Source: Molossus alvarezi | Lineage: Eukaryota; Chordata; Mammalia; Chiroptera; Molossidae | Length of the DNA stretch: 64,000 bases | NCBI GenBank assembly: GCA_037176705.1 | Contig: CM073888.1 | Location: 45,390,810-45,454,809, forward strand | Reading direction: 5' to 3' | In this document: positions 50,070 through 61,919 of the stretch, piece after piece | Numbering within the stretch: position 1 is the first letter of the stretch | How the letters are laid out: each line of letters begins with the position of its first letter | Position numbers and translations under genes: made by a program | The notes under the pieces: generated by a model | What the model was told of the DNA's origin: nothing | Databases searched by the model: none | The model's input: only the letters and a program-made list of their open reading frames with translations

Positions 50070-51230
50070 AAACTAATTGTGATAATCAGAGACATGCAAA
50101 ATAGTAAAATTTTGTGAAACTTTTGATATCTCTTAGAATTTGTCATATCTTTGTGCTTCTAAGACATTTTGTACCTTGATTGGAGCACTGTTTTACTATA
50201 TTGCGTTGTAAAGTCCACACGTGTTTATCTTCTTCACTGGAATTAAGTTCTGTTAGAGTCATCTAGAAGAATTCTGACAGACTTAGCATCCATCCCGGGT
50301 ATAATGATCCCAGCTTTTTCAGATGCTCTGAAGCTTTTATGGTGTCCTGCAATGTCGCCACTTTCTTCTTTTGACTTTCGAGCTCAGTTACACTACTCTT
50401 CTCTCTCAGTCTTACATGTTTTCTAAATTTTACAGGCTTTTGCATGAATATTCTACTTTCCTTGTGAGGATTGACTGCATAAACTGACAGGGCGTGGGGA
50501 AGGAGAGTGTAGGAAACTCACATGGAAGGAAATCAACTTTTGTTGAGCCCCCAGTATTTACCAGGTCACGTAGAAGGAAAAATAGAGCGTATGTGAAGGG
50601 GAATAGTGTGAAGACAAAGTATAAAGATGGAAAATTAGGTTTGGCCTAGATAGACCATGGCAAACTTTTAATGCTTGGCTAGGAAATTTGGACTGGGTTT
50701 AGTAAACTGTGAGGTTGGAATTTTTGTGTCCTTGAAATGTCATGATCAGAGTTGAGTTATAGGATATATTATCTAATAATTCAGAGGGTGAATTGAATTG
50801 TGAAAGAAACCATTGGATCAATAAAGAAGGGTTCTAAGAGTTTTTCAGAGAATGAAGACCTGAACTAGGCTGGTGGCCACAGGATTGGAGAAATGTTGCT
50901 GATGTCGATTGGACAGGAATAAACAGTTCACTAGATATGAGGAAAGAGAGGGATGAATAAAAGGTGTTAAGGCTAGGCAACTGAGAGAATGTGAACTCAG
51001 CAGGGTTGTGAGTGGGGGTAAAAAATATGTGCTTAAATCTATTGCATTTGAGGTGCTGGTAGAACATTGATGTGGAGATGTGGAGTGGACTCGGAAATGT
51101 AAGACTAAATTGGAGAAATCAGGGCTGAAGGTAAACATGTAAGTAGGAAGGTTAAAAATAAAGGGGAGAAGTAACATTTGTTGACTGGACTAAGAGGAAG
51201 GGTGCGGGAAATGCATCAAGAAGAAGATAC
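50070..51230. other. Intron, nothing recognised
   Basis: No repeat or gene that I can support. Confidence 0.45.
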
Positions 51231-51350
51231 AGCCCCGGTCAGCATGTGTGGAAGGCAACCAACCGATGTGTTTTTCTCACATTGATCTCTCTCTCTCTCT
51301 CTTTCTCTCCCTCCCTTTCACTGTCTAAAAATCAATGGAAAAATATCTTT
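51231..51350 (+). mobile_element. Ves SINE 3' half
   Basis: CAGCCCCGGTCAGCATGTGTGG to AATCAATGGAAAAATATC. The tRNA-related head is missing. Confidence 0.85.
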
Positions 51351-51439
51351 GAAAAATGCCTAGTATATGGCATTCTGTCTATGAACTTTCCTTATTTAGG
51401 GGCATCATATTTACTCATTCCAGTATATGAGAGACATTG

Positions 51440-51880
51440 AACAAAGGATACTGTAGCCAGAATGACCTTTGTAGACTGCAGAATTGTTGCTGCTACTTTG
51501 TACTTAAATTCCTTCAGTGGCTTCTTATCTTTTGTAAAATAAAGGACAATTTGTTAAATGCCCTCCTCCTCAAGCCTTGCTCTGCTCAGTACTCTAGGCT
51601 TCCTGGAAACTGTTCAGTTGGCCTTGCGCATACACACTCTGCTCAGTCTCCTCCCCGTCCTGCCCTTCACCTGCCCCCAAGGATGTGAAGCAGATGTGAT
51701 GGCCCCCAGACAGAGTAGTCCTTGGCCTTTTTATTTATTTTTTTGTCCTTTATAGGCATTTTTTACTGCCATGGCCAGGTTCACATCCTCTTATCTCTTC
51801 AAGTGTCAGCTGCAAGAATCGTACACACTTGAGTTGGCCACCCTGGCCACCTGTACCCAGACCTCCGACTCTTGGCAGAT
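51440..51880 (-). mobile_element. L2 LINE relic
   Basis: 'taaattccttcagtggcttcttatc', 'aaataaaggacaattt' and the Cys/Pro-rich CTCCTCCCCGTCCTGCCCTTC segment resemble antisense L2. Confidence 0.55.
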
Positions 51881-52540
51881 AGCCTGGAGCAACACTGTTA
51901 CCTGGCATTTGAGTGATTGGGTTACCCAGCTGTGTGTTGATTTGAAAACAGTGGGACAGTTTCTTGATACCTATTTTTCTGAAGGAAAATGGAGTGAATT
52001 TACTTAATTGAGAGGGTTTTATGTACACAGACTGTAGAGGTTTGTAAAACATGGAGCTGAAATAGAGAAAGAATCCTGGTGTAGGAAATGTGTTCTCAGG
52101 GCCTGGCTTCCTGACCAACGGTCAATCCTGACTCTAAGTTTCTAAAAATAGTACATTACTAACATAAATTTGTCTAAAGTGACATATTTATGATTAGTAT
52201 ACAGGATTAGGAGTAATTTCTAACTCAGTTGAGAAACGATGATCCTCCCCATATTCTGCTTGTGCTTTTTTAAAGCTGCGAACTGAGAGGATACACAATA
52301 GCGAAAGCCACTGTAACATTTGAAATGAGCTATTTAAAATATAGAAGCATTCTCATATGTTTGAAAAGTACACATATGTGGATATTATGACTTACAGAGT
52401 CTATAGACAATACTTGATTTCTTGCTTTTGTGGGTACTCAGGGAAGTTCTGCTCACAGCTTTCTGAGCTCACTGTGGTCTCACATTTGTTTAAAAATTTG
52501 AGCCATACCTCCTTCTCAACATCCTCTTAATCACAATTGC

Positions 52541-52870
52541 TTTTTTTTTTTTTTTTTTTTTTTTAATACCAGGCAATGTACTTTATTCTAAGACTGGGCT
52601 ATCAAACTGTCTTAAGGATTAGTATATGAATACTTAAAAAATTCTATTTTTAGGTATATGAGCATTATTCTTAGGGCTGTCATGCTGTTTTTAAGATGAA
52701 ATTTAGTAGATGATTTGCATACAAGTACATACCTACAGAAGTCTGATTTTGGCCATGGCATAAATGACTTTTATTATGATAAATTACACAATTAATCTTT
52801 ATGGCTTCTTGAGTCAGCTATTTTATTTAAAGGCAAAACAACTCAAGCAACCAGCCAACAAACAAAAAAC
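52541..52870 (-). pseudogene. Possible processed retrocopy (3'UTR end) of unknown gene
   Basis: A ~24-nt poly-T, then TAATACCAGGCAATGTACTTTATT. On the minus strand this is an AATAAA 12-20 nt before a non-repetitive sequence end and a poly(A) tail, the layout of a reverse-transcribed mRNA 3' end. I find no coding part and no clear target duplication. It could instead be an old LINE tail. Confidence 0.35.
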
Positions 52871-53099
52871 ATGTTTTTGGGGACATATGTCAGACTTAAG
52901 ACAAAATGAAAAATAAGCCTGTGCTACATGTTACAGTCTTTAAAAATATCAGGAACATCCTTGTAAATATCAGTGAGTCCTGAATTTTATGTTTAATCTT
53001 TCATTTCTGTTGTTTATATATTGTGTTTGGTTGTTAGAGAATCTGGGTGTGATTGGGGTTGGGAGAGATCTATAGTGACTATTACATATGAATATTTAT

Positions 53100-53287
53100 T
53101 TTTTTATTTTTGTTCTTTAGTCCTTACCCAAGGATATTTTTTAAAAATGAGTTTTAGAGAGAGAGGAAGAGAGAGAAACATCTATGTGAGAAACATCAAT
53201 CAGTTGCCTCCCATACACACCCCAACCAGGGACCGAACCCCCAACTTTTTGTTGAATGGGACAACACTCCAACCAACTGAGCCACCT
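53100..53287 (-). mobile_element. Ves SINE, antisense
   Basis: GTCCTTACCCAAGGATAT to CCAACTGAGCCACCTGG. Flanks 'gaatatttattttttt' and 'ggatatctattttatt' suggest a target duplication. Confidence 0.88.
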
Positions 53288-53579
53288 GGATATCTATTTT
53301 ATTTTAGATTAGTGGTGTATAATTAAGTAAGGGTTGCCCATATCTTCTTGTACACAGTCAAGAGATTAGGTAGGGCAGTGGGTGAGGGGCTACAGTCTGT
53401 CTTGGAGTTCTGGTGTCACAGTAATTGAGAATGAAAAAGAACAAGTGCTTGCATTGTAGTCTTGCTCCTCATTTCTTGGTGTGAATATGCCTTCTAGTCA
53501 GACCACCTTAGGAGGCCAGGAAGAGGATAGGTTGAAGGCAGAGCATGTTTACCTATGTGCAGAGCCTTTTTTAAAAAAA

Positions 53580-53820
53580 TTTTTTTTTTAGTCCTCATCT
53601 GAGGATATATTTTACTTTATCTTCAGATAGAGTGGGAGGGAGGGAGAGAGAGAAACAGTGATGTGAGAGAGACACATCGACCGGCGGCCTCCCCCGCACT
53701 ACCCTGACCAGGGCAGGGGACGAACCACAACCAAGGTAAGTGCTCTTGACCAGGATCAAACTTGCAACTCATTGGTCTGCGGGCCGATGCTCTAGTCGTT
53801 GAGCCAAACCAGCCAGAGCT
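53580..53820 (-). mobile_element. Ves SINE, antisense
   Basis: GTCCTCATCTGAGGATAT to TGAGCCAAACCAGCC. Target duplication GCAGAGCCTTTTTTAAAAA and GTAGAGCCTTTTTAAAAA. Confidence 0.92.
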
Positions 53821-54045
53821 GTAGAGCCTTTTTAAAAATTGCATACTTATGAGCATATTTGCATCCTTGTACATATGCTGATGTTGCAAGGGAGTCAGTC
53901 TAGTTTGGTGAAAAGAACATTGGAAGACTGGGCTTTCCTCGTCTTGTCCTTGCCTAAGGCATTAAAGCTGCTTGTGCCTCAGTTCTCACATCTGCAAAAT
54001 GGACCATTTGGACTGGTATTGCGTTTGCTTTAAGATTCTGTAGTC

Positions 54046-54260
54046 TGGCCCTGGCCCTGGCCCAGCGGTTAGAGCGTTGACTAGCAGACCAATCAGTCGC
54101 GGGTTTGGTTTTGGTTATGGTTCGTCCCCGGCCCTAGTCGGGGTCATGCGTGAGGCAACCAGTCGATGTGTCCCTCTCAAATAGATGTTTCTCTCTCCCT
54201 CCCTCCCACTCTATCTGAAGATAAACAGAAAAATATCCTTGGGTGAGGATTTAAAAAAAA
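54046..54260 (+). mobile_element. Ves SINE
   Basis: Head with CTGGCCCTGGCCCTGG triplication and tail CCTTGGGTGAGGATTTAAAAAAAAG. Flanks AAGATTCTGTAGTC and AAGAATCTGTAATC. Confidence 0.9.
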
Positions 54261-54782
54261 GAATCTGTAATCTACAAGTTGTCTAAAAGTCTTCAGGTAG
54301 CTTTAATAATTTTTAATGGATACATGATTAATAAATTATACAAGATTATGTCTTCTCTTGTTATGTTGGGTTCAAGTCATCTGTTTTGTGGAACTCAATA
54401 TAAATGTTCTTCTGTGACTAAGATCTTTGAACTTTGTAGGCTTGTGTGCCCAGTAATTTGATCCATAAGCAAAGTTATATAACCTCTTTAAAGATTTAGT
54501 ATTTATTTAGAGGGTAGATTACAATGTATTAGAAGCATCTAATTAAATAACCCATCTGAAGTAATGTCATTAAGCTCTAGATACTATGTCAGTTCTAAAT
54601 GTACATCTAAGAATTGCTTATTTAGGTACGATATAGTTCAGATGGGGAAAGTCCTCTTTTTTCAGGGTACACTGCCAGCAGAATTTGCCTTTGACCATCC
54701 TATAAATATGTTTAACTCTTAAAATGAGTTAATTTGGTTTTATCATTAAAGAAGAACATTTTCTCCATTGAGTTTTTAAAAA

Positions 54783-54980
54783 ATGTTTTTATTGTTTTTT
54801 TTTTTAGAGGGAGAGAGAGATAGAAACATTGATGAGAGAGAAACATCAATCAGCTGCCTCCTGCATGTCCCACACTGGGGACTGAGCCCACAACCCAGGC
54901 ATGTGCCCTGACTGGGAATTGAACCAGCAACCTCTTGGTGCATGGGATGATGTTCAATCCATTGAGCCACACTGACCAAG
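54783..54980 (-). mobile_element. Ves SINE, antisense
   Basis: Poly-T, GAGGGAGAGAGAGATAGAAAC, to TTGAGCCACACTGACC. Belongs to the '...cctcttggtgcatggg' type. Confidence 0.9.
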
Positions 54981-55079
54981 CAAGTTTTAAAGAAAAAAAC
55001 TTTACTAATTTGACAGGTTAAATACAAGAAGTATCTTTTTTCTTTTTAAAAAGTATCTTCTCTTGTCTTTAAAATGTCT

Positions 55080-55545
55080 CAGTAAGTTTTGGCCCCTTTA
55101 TTATAAAATATTTTATACAAACAAAAGGAATACATAATATCTACATAAGGCATGAATAATAATTTTTAAAAACCTGGATACCCCCACACAGCAGAAATGG
55201 AATATTGAAGTCACCTATGGGACCCTTATCAGCCACATCTTTCCTCGGCTCAGAGGGACCCACAGTCATGCATTTTGTGATGATCATTTAACATAAATGA
55301 CAACTGATAAACTCTTGCTTTCCTTGCAGTTTTATCATTGATATATCTCTATATATTTTATTGCTAGTTTTGCATGTTTTGAAACTATATAAATGGTATC
55401 ATCTGCTGTAACTTTCATGACTTGCTTTTGTTTACCCTTGACATTATATTCATGTATCCATACTGGTGTATGTAACTCATTTTTAAAAGATTAGCATTTT
55501 AAAATTATCTGTGTGTTTTTCTACTTTTAATTTATTTCCATTCCT
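55080..55545 (-). mobile_element. Old L1 3' end relic
   Basis: 'attttatacaaacaaaaggaatacata', 'tataaatggtatcatctgctgtaac' and 'catgtatccatactggtgtatgtaa' match the antisense L1M 3' region also seen near 15.1-15.5 kb. Confidence 0.6.
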
Positions 55546-55675
55546 TGCACATTTATCCATTGGGGTTCTTGTGTTTTCCTATGGAGTCAGATTTGTGTGT
55601 TTTCTCCCATTGCTTTTAAACCTCATCATTCATATATCTAATAATAATAATAATAATGGTAATAATAGCAAATAC

Positions 55676-55918
55676 TCCCATAAAGAGCTTACTATGAGTT
55701 AGGCACTAGTCTAAGTATTTATTATTTACATATATTAGCTCATTTAATGCTCATGGCAACTTTATCAAGGAGGTACAATAGTATTATGATAAATCATATA
55801 TTAAGTTTAGGGACTGAGGTACAGCCATTCAGTAATTTGTGAGGCTATTATTTGAACCTAGGCAATCTGGCTCCAGAATTCATGCTCTTAATCATTACAC
55901 TATTCTAACTCTTATGTA
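55676..55918 (+). mobile_element. MIR SINE relic
   Basis: 'cttactatgagttaggcactagtctaagt', 'catttaatgctcatggcaac' and 'tttgaacctaggcaatctggctcc' are in the order of MIR. Confidence 0.75.
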
Positions 55919-55996
55919 GTCTCATTTTAATTACAGTTTTTCTTTTTAACTTCTGAAGATGTTAGATATTTCTGTAACATTCAAAAAGAAATTACC

Positions 55997-56245
55997 TTCT
56001 CTGGCTGGTTTGACTCAGCGGTTAGAACATCAGCTCACACACCAATGAGTTGTGGGTTCAATTTCGGTCAAGGACACGAACCTGGGTCACCATTTATCCC
56101 CAGCCTGGTTGGGGTCGTATGGGAGGCAGCCACTTGATGTGTCCCTTTCACGTCCATGTTTCTCTCTCTCTCTCTCTCTTCTTCTCTCTCCCTCCAATTC
56201 TATCTGAAAAAAAAAAAAGGAAAAATGTCCTCTCCGGTGAGGATA
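55997..56245 (+). mobile_element. Ves SINE
   Basis: Perfect 14-bp target duplication AAAAAGAAATTACC (55983-55996; 56246-56259). Carries a (CT)n run and A12 before GGAAAAATGTCCTC, as in subfamily B, but with many private changes. Confidence 0.94.
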
Positions 56246-56259
56246 AAAAAGAAATTACC

Positions 56260-57415
56260 CTAATGTGATGTTCACCATTGGTTTTCCTGAATAACACCAG
56301 TTGCTTAATGTCACCCCACAGTTTAATTTGTTTCATGGTTAGTCCATGACTTCCTTATATAGGTTTTTACCCCCAATTCTCTGGGATTTACTACTGTTTT
56401 TCATTTCTAATTAGAAGGGAAGATTATTGCCTCTTCATTATCCTTTAATAAACCTTTCAGTGTATCACTTTTGATCTTTGGTTTAGAATTGCTTCCATTA
56501 ATTCCCTGTGCTAATTTGGACCAGTTTCTTCATATTAAAAAAAAATGACATCTTCTTTTAAAAATATTTGTGTGACATTAAATGAATCACTTAATCTTTT
56601 TGAGCCTTGGATTTCACAACTAAGATGCATTTGTTTAGTATAATTATTTCACTAAGCAGACATGTAATTACTGATGAGAACTCCCCTTTAGTGTGAAATA
56701 ACCAAAGGAGATCATGAGAGACAAGAGTGAGAAAATCATTTCGTGGTAGGAGCAAGAGGGAAATGGTTAGAATTGAGGGCAGATAGGAGGGCCAGATCAC
56801 AGGGGGCTCTTAGACCAGTGTGAGGAAGCCTTTAGAGGATTTAGGCAGGCAGTGTCAAGACTTAGTTTGCATTTTAAAATAATCACCTGACTGTTGTGTG
56901 GAGAGAATGGGTTGTAGGGGGTCAAATATGGAAGCAGGTAAGCCATTTAGGGCTAGTTCAGTGGTTCTGGTAAGAGTTGATAATGGTTTGTAGCAGGATA
57001 CTTGTGGCAAAATTGATGGATTGCTGATAGATTGGATACAGGGTCTAAACACAAGAAGAACCATCCACACTATTCCACTGAAACTACCCGGATTGGAGCA
57101 ATTAATGGTGTCCATATCATTAAACTCAGAGGACTCAATTTGGTCCCTATCTTTCTGACTTCAGGGCATTTAATACATTGACCACTCACTCCTAGAAATA
57201 GTCTTTTCTCTTGGTTTCTAACACTGTTTTGTTAGGTTTGTGATCTTAGGCAAAATAATTGAATTATCTGTCCCCCAATTTATTCACTTGTAAATAGTAT
57301 TCCTATTGCATAGGTTGTTGTAATCGTTAATGAAATAATATGTCAGTTACTTAGCACGGTGTCATCACAGAGTTTATTCATGGTAAATGTTAGCTAGCAA
57401 CCTCATCATCATCCC
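56260..57415. other. Intron, nothing recognised
   Basis: AT-rich, no convincing repeat family and no coding exon. Confidence 0.45.
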
Positions 57416-57416
57416 A

Positions 57417-57464
57417 CTCGTCGTCGTCGTCGTCATCATCATCATCATCATCATCATCATCACT
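57417..57464 (+). repeat. (TCG)n(TCA)n compound trinucleotide repeat
   Basis: About five TCG units followed by about nine TCA units. CpG-bearing half next to a deaminated-looking half. Confidence 0.95.
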
Positions 57465-57519
57465 GTCATTCTGGGACAAGACTTTCTTGGACCTCTCCCT
57501 TCTCTGGCCATTGATCAGT

Positions 57520-57762
57520 GTTTTTTTTTTTTAATCCTCACCCGAGGACATTTTTTGTTCAGATAGAGTGGGAGGGAGAGAGAGGAAGAGAGAGAGAGAG
57601 AAACATCGATGTGAAAGGGACACATCGAGTGGCTGCCACCCGCACGACCAACCAGGGCCGGGGACAAACTGCAACCGAGGTACATGCCCTTAGCGGGAAC
57701 CGAACCCGGGTCTCTCGGGACCGCAGGCCGACGCTCTAACCGCTGAGCCAAACCGGCCAGGG
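57520..57762 (-). mobile_element. Young Ves SINE, subfamily B
   Basis: CACCCGAGGACA, TTGTTCAGATAGAG, CCGAGGTACATGCC. Perfect 12-bp target duplication CCATTGATCAGT (57508-57519; 57763-57774). Confidence 0.96.
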
Positions 57763-57829
57763 CCATTGATCAGTTTTTATAAATGGTATTATTGTTTGTG
57801 CGGTCGCTTGAGCCACACTGGAGTCCTCC

Positions 57830-58570
57830 TAAATTTTTTTCTGCCTTGTACCCTATATCAATCTTTTGCCTAGATTTCTGTAGTAGCTTCCTCATTTTTC
57901 TCACTACCTCTGGTCTTATGCCACCCCCATCCATTTCCCACTTTCAGTTATGGTAATCTTTTAATATGCGTATCTGATCATGTTCCTCTACTTAGGTTAT
58001 TTCCCTTTCTTTTTAGGATGAAGTTCCAAATTCATATACAGGGTAGGGCAGATGTAGGTTTACAGTGTGAATATGCAAAACACAAAATTTATTCTTGTAT
58101 TTTTTTTTTATTAATTATTGTATTATTTTTTGTACGAGTAACTGTAAACCGACTTTTGCCTCACCTGTATCTGCTTCCAGGATTGCTTTTGCCTGCCTCG
58201 GTGGCCCTCCTCAACTCCTCCCAGCTCCAGCCTCTTGCTCTTCTTTCATAGCCTTCGATGGGCTAGCCTCACTCTCCTCTCGGGCCTGCTCATCTCTTTC
58301 TTCGTCTGGAGCACTTCTTTCCTGAGTCTTAATCTGGGCAGTACAGATTCTTTCTTCATTCTTAGTTAAATGCTACCTCTAGGCACACGTTGTTAGGCCT
58401 CCTGAACCAGACTACTGTCTGCTGTCATACAAGACGTTTACTCCTTCTCTGTCTCTCTGTGATCTTCACTGCCCTTGCTTATAACTTCTGATACGTGTGC
58501 TTCCTGGTGGCAGGGACCATGCCATCTTGTGTCTGTCTCACTCTGTCCTCAGCATGTTTGTTAAACGGAG
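57830..58570 (-). mobile_element. L2 LINE relic, split by mariner MITE
   Basis: 'gtagtagcttcctcatttttctcac', 'ttttaggatgaagttccaaattcat' before and 'gcttgccct... cttcctggtggcagggaccatgcc'-like text after the MITE follow antisense L2. Confidence 0.55.
58039..58167. mobile_element. Tc1/mariner MITE
   Basis: A 129-bp element with inverted ends: CAGGGTAGGGCAGATGTAGG then TTTACAGT at the left, and ACTGTAAACCGACTTTTGCC then TCACCTG at the right. It is flanked by TA on both sides (58037-58038, 58168-58169), the mariner target. No coding capacity. Confidence 0.88.
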
Positions 58571-59097
58571 TCAGAGGTGAATGCAGCATGGGTTTGCCCG
58601 GTTGGCGGAATGAGAGGCCTTCTATGTGGTGTGTGTTTTTCTAAATTTTTCAGGGTGATAAAGGGGAGAAGAGAAAAATTTAAATTTACTGTAGTTTAAC
58701 TTTCGGACTTCAGTGGCCTCAAGTGAGAGAGGAGGGAGGCAGCATCAGAACTGGGGGTGGCTGTATCACAAAGTGTGTGTTGCCTTAGGGTTGAATTTTT
58801 TCCCCTCTGATCCCAGTGACATCTAGAATTTTAGTGGCGTGCCCCTAGTGTGTCCCAGGTTTGCCTGTTTTTTGTTTGTTTTTTAAAGTCAGCCACGGCA
58901 GCACTTTTCACATCTTCGGTACACTAGGCATGAGTATTGCTACACAACCCTCAGAAGTGTGCCTTCCAGTGTCAGAAACGCTTGCCAGAATTACCTGTTG
59001 GGTCCAGATAAACCCTGTGCCAGTTATTAAGTTCCCCATATGTGTGACTTACCGTTTGGCCTTGGATTCTTCTCATTAGAATCCTAGTGGAATCTGC
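58571..59097. other. Intron, nothing recognised
   Basis: Unique-looking, moderately GC; no coding exon. Confidence 0.45.
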
Positions 59098-59107
59098 TGG
59101 ATTCTCT

Positions 59108-59344
59108 TTTTTTTTTAATCCTCACCGGAGGATATTTTTCCCATTTTTTTGTACAGATAGAGTGGGAGGGAGAGAGAGAGAGAAACATCGAAGTGAAGGG
59201 ACACATCGAGTGGCTGCTACCCGCACGACCAACCAAGGCCGGGGACAAACTGCAACCAAAGTACGTGCCCTTAGCGGGAACAGAACCCGGGTCTCTCCGG
59301 ACCGCAGGCCGATGCTCTAACCGCTGAGCCAAACTGGCCAGGGC
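59108..59344 (-). mobile_element. Young Ves SINE, subfamily A (pair member 1)
   Basis: GGAGGATATTTTTCCC, TTTGTACAGATAG and CAAAGTACGTGCC. Sits against the second copy; the pair shares one outer target duplication. Confidence 0.94.
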
Positions 59345-59351
59345 AAATATA

Positions 59352-59602
59352 GTTTTGTTTTTTTTTCCTCACCCGAGGATATTTTTCCATTTTTTGGACA
59401 GATAGAGTGGGAGGGAGAGAGAGGAAGGGAGAGAGAGAGAAACATCGACGTGAAGGGACACATCGAGTGGCTGCCACCCGCACGACCAACCAGGGCCGGG
59501 GACAAACTGCAACCGAAGTACGTGCCCTTAGCGGGAACCAAACCCGGCTCTCTCCGGACCGCAGGCCGACGCTCTAACCGCTGAGCCAAACTGGCCAGGG
59601 CA
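59352..59602 (-). mobile_element. Young Ves SINE, subfamily A (pair member 2)
   Basis: CACCCGAGGATATTTTTCC and CCGAAGTACGTGCCC. Outer target duplication TGGATTCTCT at 59098-59107 and 59603-59612 brackets both copies, so one SINE landed in the tail of the other. Confidence 0.94.
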
Positions 59603-59612
59603 TGGATTCTCT

Positions 59613-60228
59613 TACGCTAACTTGTAGGAGCAGTGTTCGCACATGAGATGAGTTGGGAGTTGGCCTTTTCTTCAATACACCCTCTCTGTACTTCATCTAG
59701 CAGAATTTTTCAAACTAGTTCATTTTAGTTGCCAGTACTGATGTAGATTTTTCTGTATTTTTACATTCTAGTCACCATTTCAATAAGTAAATGTTTTCAC
59801 TGAGGAAAAACATGAATGAGTTTTCTTTCAAAAGATATTTATTTTGTATTGCCACCTTTATGTGCATGTGTACGCATGTGTGTGCATTACACGTGCAATT
59901 TCTCTTTTTATCATTTTTGATTCCTCCATCCTATTTGTTTTATAACTCTGTATGAGAGTAATTTTTATTAGGTACATTTAAATCATTTATATTTTATGTT
60001 ACTGTGGATATATTTGATGATATTCCTTATCCTGTTGTTTTATCCTCCTTTTATGATCTCTACCCCTTGATTTTCATTCTTTGGCCATATGGTTTGTGTT
60101 ATTTGCTTTTTTCTTTTATAGGAATTGGAAGGGTTGACGCCATATTTTAGGTCTATGATTTTGAAAAAGTGTTTAAAATTATTGAACCTGAAGTTTTCTA
60201 ATTATTAAATTTAAAAACAAACTAAAAC
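59613..60228. other. Intron, AT-rich, possible old L1
   Basis: T-rich text near 59900-60150 ('tttttatcatttttgattcctcc', 'tggccatatggtttg') is reminiscent of L1 3' sequence but too weak to call. Confidence 0.35.
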
Positions 60229-60475
60229 CGCCCTGGCTGGTGGGGTCAGTGGTTAGAGAACATCGTACTATGCACTGAAAGGTCGCTGGTTTGATTCCTG
60301 GTCAGGGCACATACCCAGGTTGCTGGTTCAATCCCCAGTCTGGGTGCATGTGGGAGGCAACCAATTGATGTTTCTCTCTCACATCGATGTTTCTCTATCT
60401 TTCTTGAATCAATAAAAAACACAGCCTTGGGTAAGGATTAAATAAATAAATAAATAAATAAAAATAAAAAATAAA
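60229..60475 (+). mobile_element. Ves SINE with (AAAT)n tail
   Basis: CCGCCCTGGCTGGTGGGGTCAG head; tail GGGTAAGGATTAAATAAATAAATAAATAAATA. Confidence 0.9.
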
Positions 60476-61448
60476 ATAAACAAGATGCAATAGCATTAGA
60501 CTCTTCTCTGCAAGAGGGGATTTTGTATTATTTTATCCCCCACCCCCACCTTTGTTAAGTAAAGGGAGGCCTGTAGATCCACATGATTATTGTTGAATTA
60601 CTTCTATATCATATATTATCTCTTCTAAGGATTTAATAATTTTTTCATGTAATTATATAATAACATACACTGCATCTGTGATTACCACCATACCTTTGAA
60701 CCTTAACTTCACCAGTCTTAGGGATATTTTGATTCAAATGTCGTTTGGCTAGAGCCTGTCCTTGAGTGTCATGGTTTTTGTTTTGTTTTTGTGGGTAGGG
60801 CAGAATGCCCATTTCCTGAGCTCTCCTGTTGTCTGAGGACTTACTATTGTATAACATGTTAACCCTCCCTTGCAAAACAACATTTAGTTGATAAGAGGAA
60901 TGAATCTGAAAAAGCACAATTAGGAGGCTAGAAAATGCTTTTAGAATAACCTGAATGTAAATACTAGTGTAATTATGGAATATAAAAAGTTGCTAGCATT
61001 CTATATGGAAGAAGAACCAAGGAACAATGGAGTTTACTGACATTCAGATGACAAATTAGCGTCAGTTGCAAGGTCACTACTGGGAATTCAATACCTCTAG
61101 TGTTGTAGATCATTCTAAAGGTCATGATGCAAAATTAGTTATAAGTCCTAGAACAGTTTTATCTTTGAATGAGTGACTGATAAGGGCAGTTTTAGTTGAA
61201 TTGTAACAATATTTTATAACTCTTTTTGAGTTGTCCAAAAGTTTACTTTGTTACATTTCTGTTTTTTTTTTTTCCAGTACATTTGCCTCATGAATATATA
61301 AGGTTGGATCACTCTCTATGATTAACTGAAACAGCTGATTGTAAAACTTGAAATTTTTATGGTTTTGGTCAAACATAATTTTTTTTGACCATCACCAAAA
61401 CATAATTGCTGAAATAGAAAAATTAATCTTAAATTGATCTTAGTTATC
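60476..61448. other. Intron, nothing recognised
   Basis: No repeat family or exon that I can support. Confidence 0.45.
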
Positions 61449-61456
61449 GGCTAGAA

Positions 61457-61730
61457 CAGTGATTTTCAACCTCTTTCATCCCACGGCACACATAAACTAA
61501 TTACTAAAATTCTCTGGCACACCAAAAATATTTTTTGCCAATCTGACAGAAAAATAGGCATAATTTTGATTCATTCACAGCAGATGGCTTTTGTTGTGTT
61601 GGCTGTTTTCATTTTTTATTTGACAGTCTAAGTGAAAAGAGGTCAGTGCCCCTGACTAGTCAGGTACTGCATGTTTTAAACGTTCTTGCGGCACCCCGGT
61701 GTGACGTGGCACCCCAGTTGAAAATCCCTG
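61457..61730. mobile_element. hAT-type MITE (bat nhAT-like)
   Basis: A 274-bp element with ends CAGTGATTTTCAACC and GTTGAAAATCCCTG (14-bp inverted repeats with one or two mismatches) and the interior motifs CACGGCACACATAAACTAAT and AAGAGGTCAGTGCCCCTGAC. Flanking 8-mers GGCTAGAA and TGTTAGAC are a poor duplication (5 of 8). No transposase. Confidence 0.85.
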
Positions 61731-61919
61731 TGTTAGACAGTCACCTCATTCTTACCCTGTTCAAAACTAAACTAAACTAACTCTCCAACACACATACACA
61801 CACTCCCCCTCTCTCGTTCTCCACCCCTATCTCTACATAGTATCTCAGACCTCCTCTTGCTTTTTCTTCTCAGGGAAGTAAAATTCACTAGCAGAACAGT
61901 CTGCTAGTTACTTTCTTTC

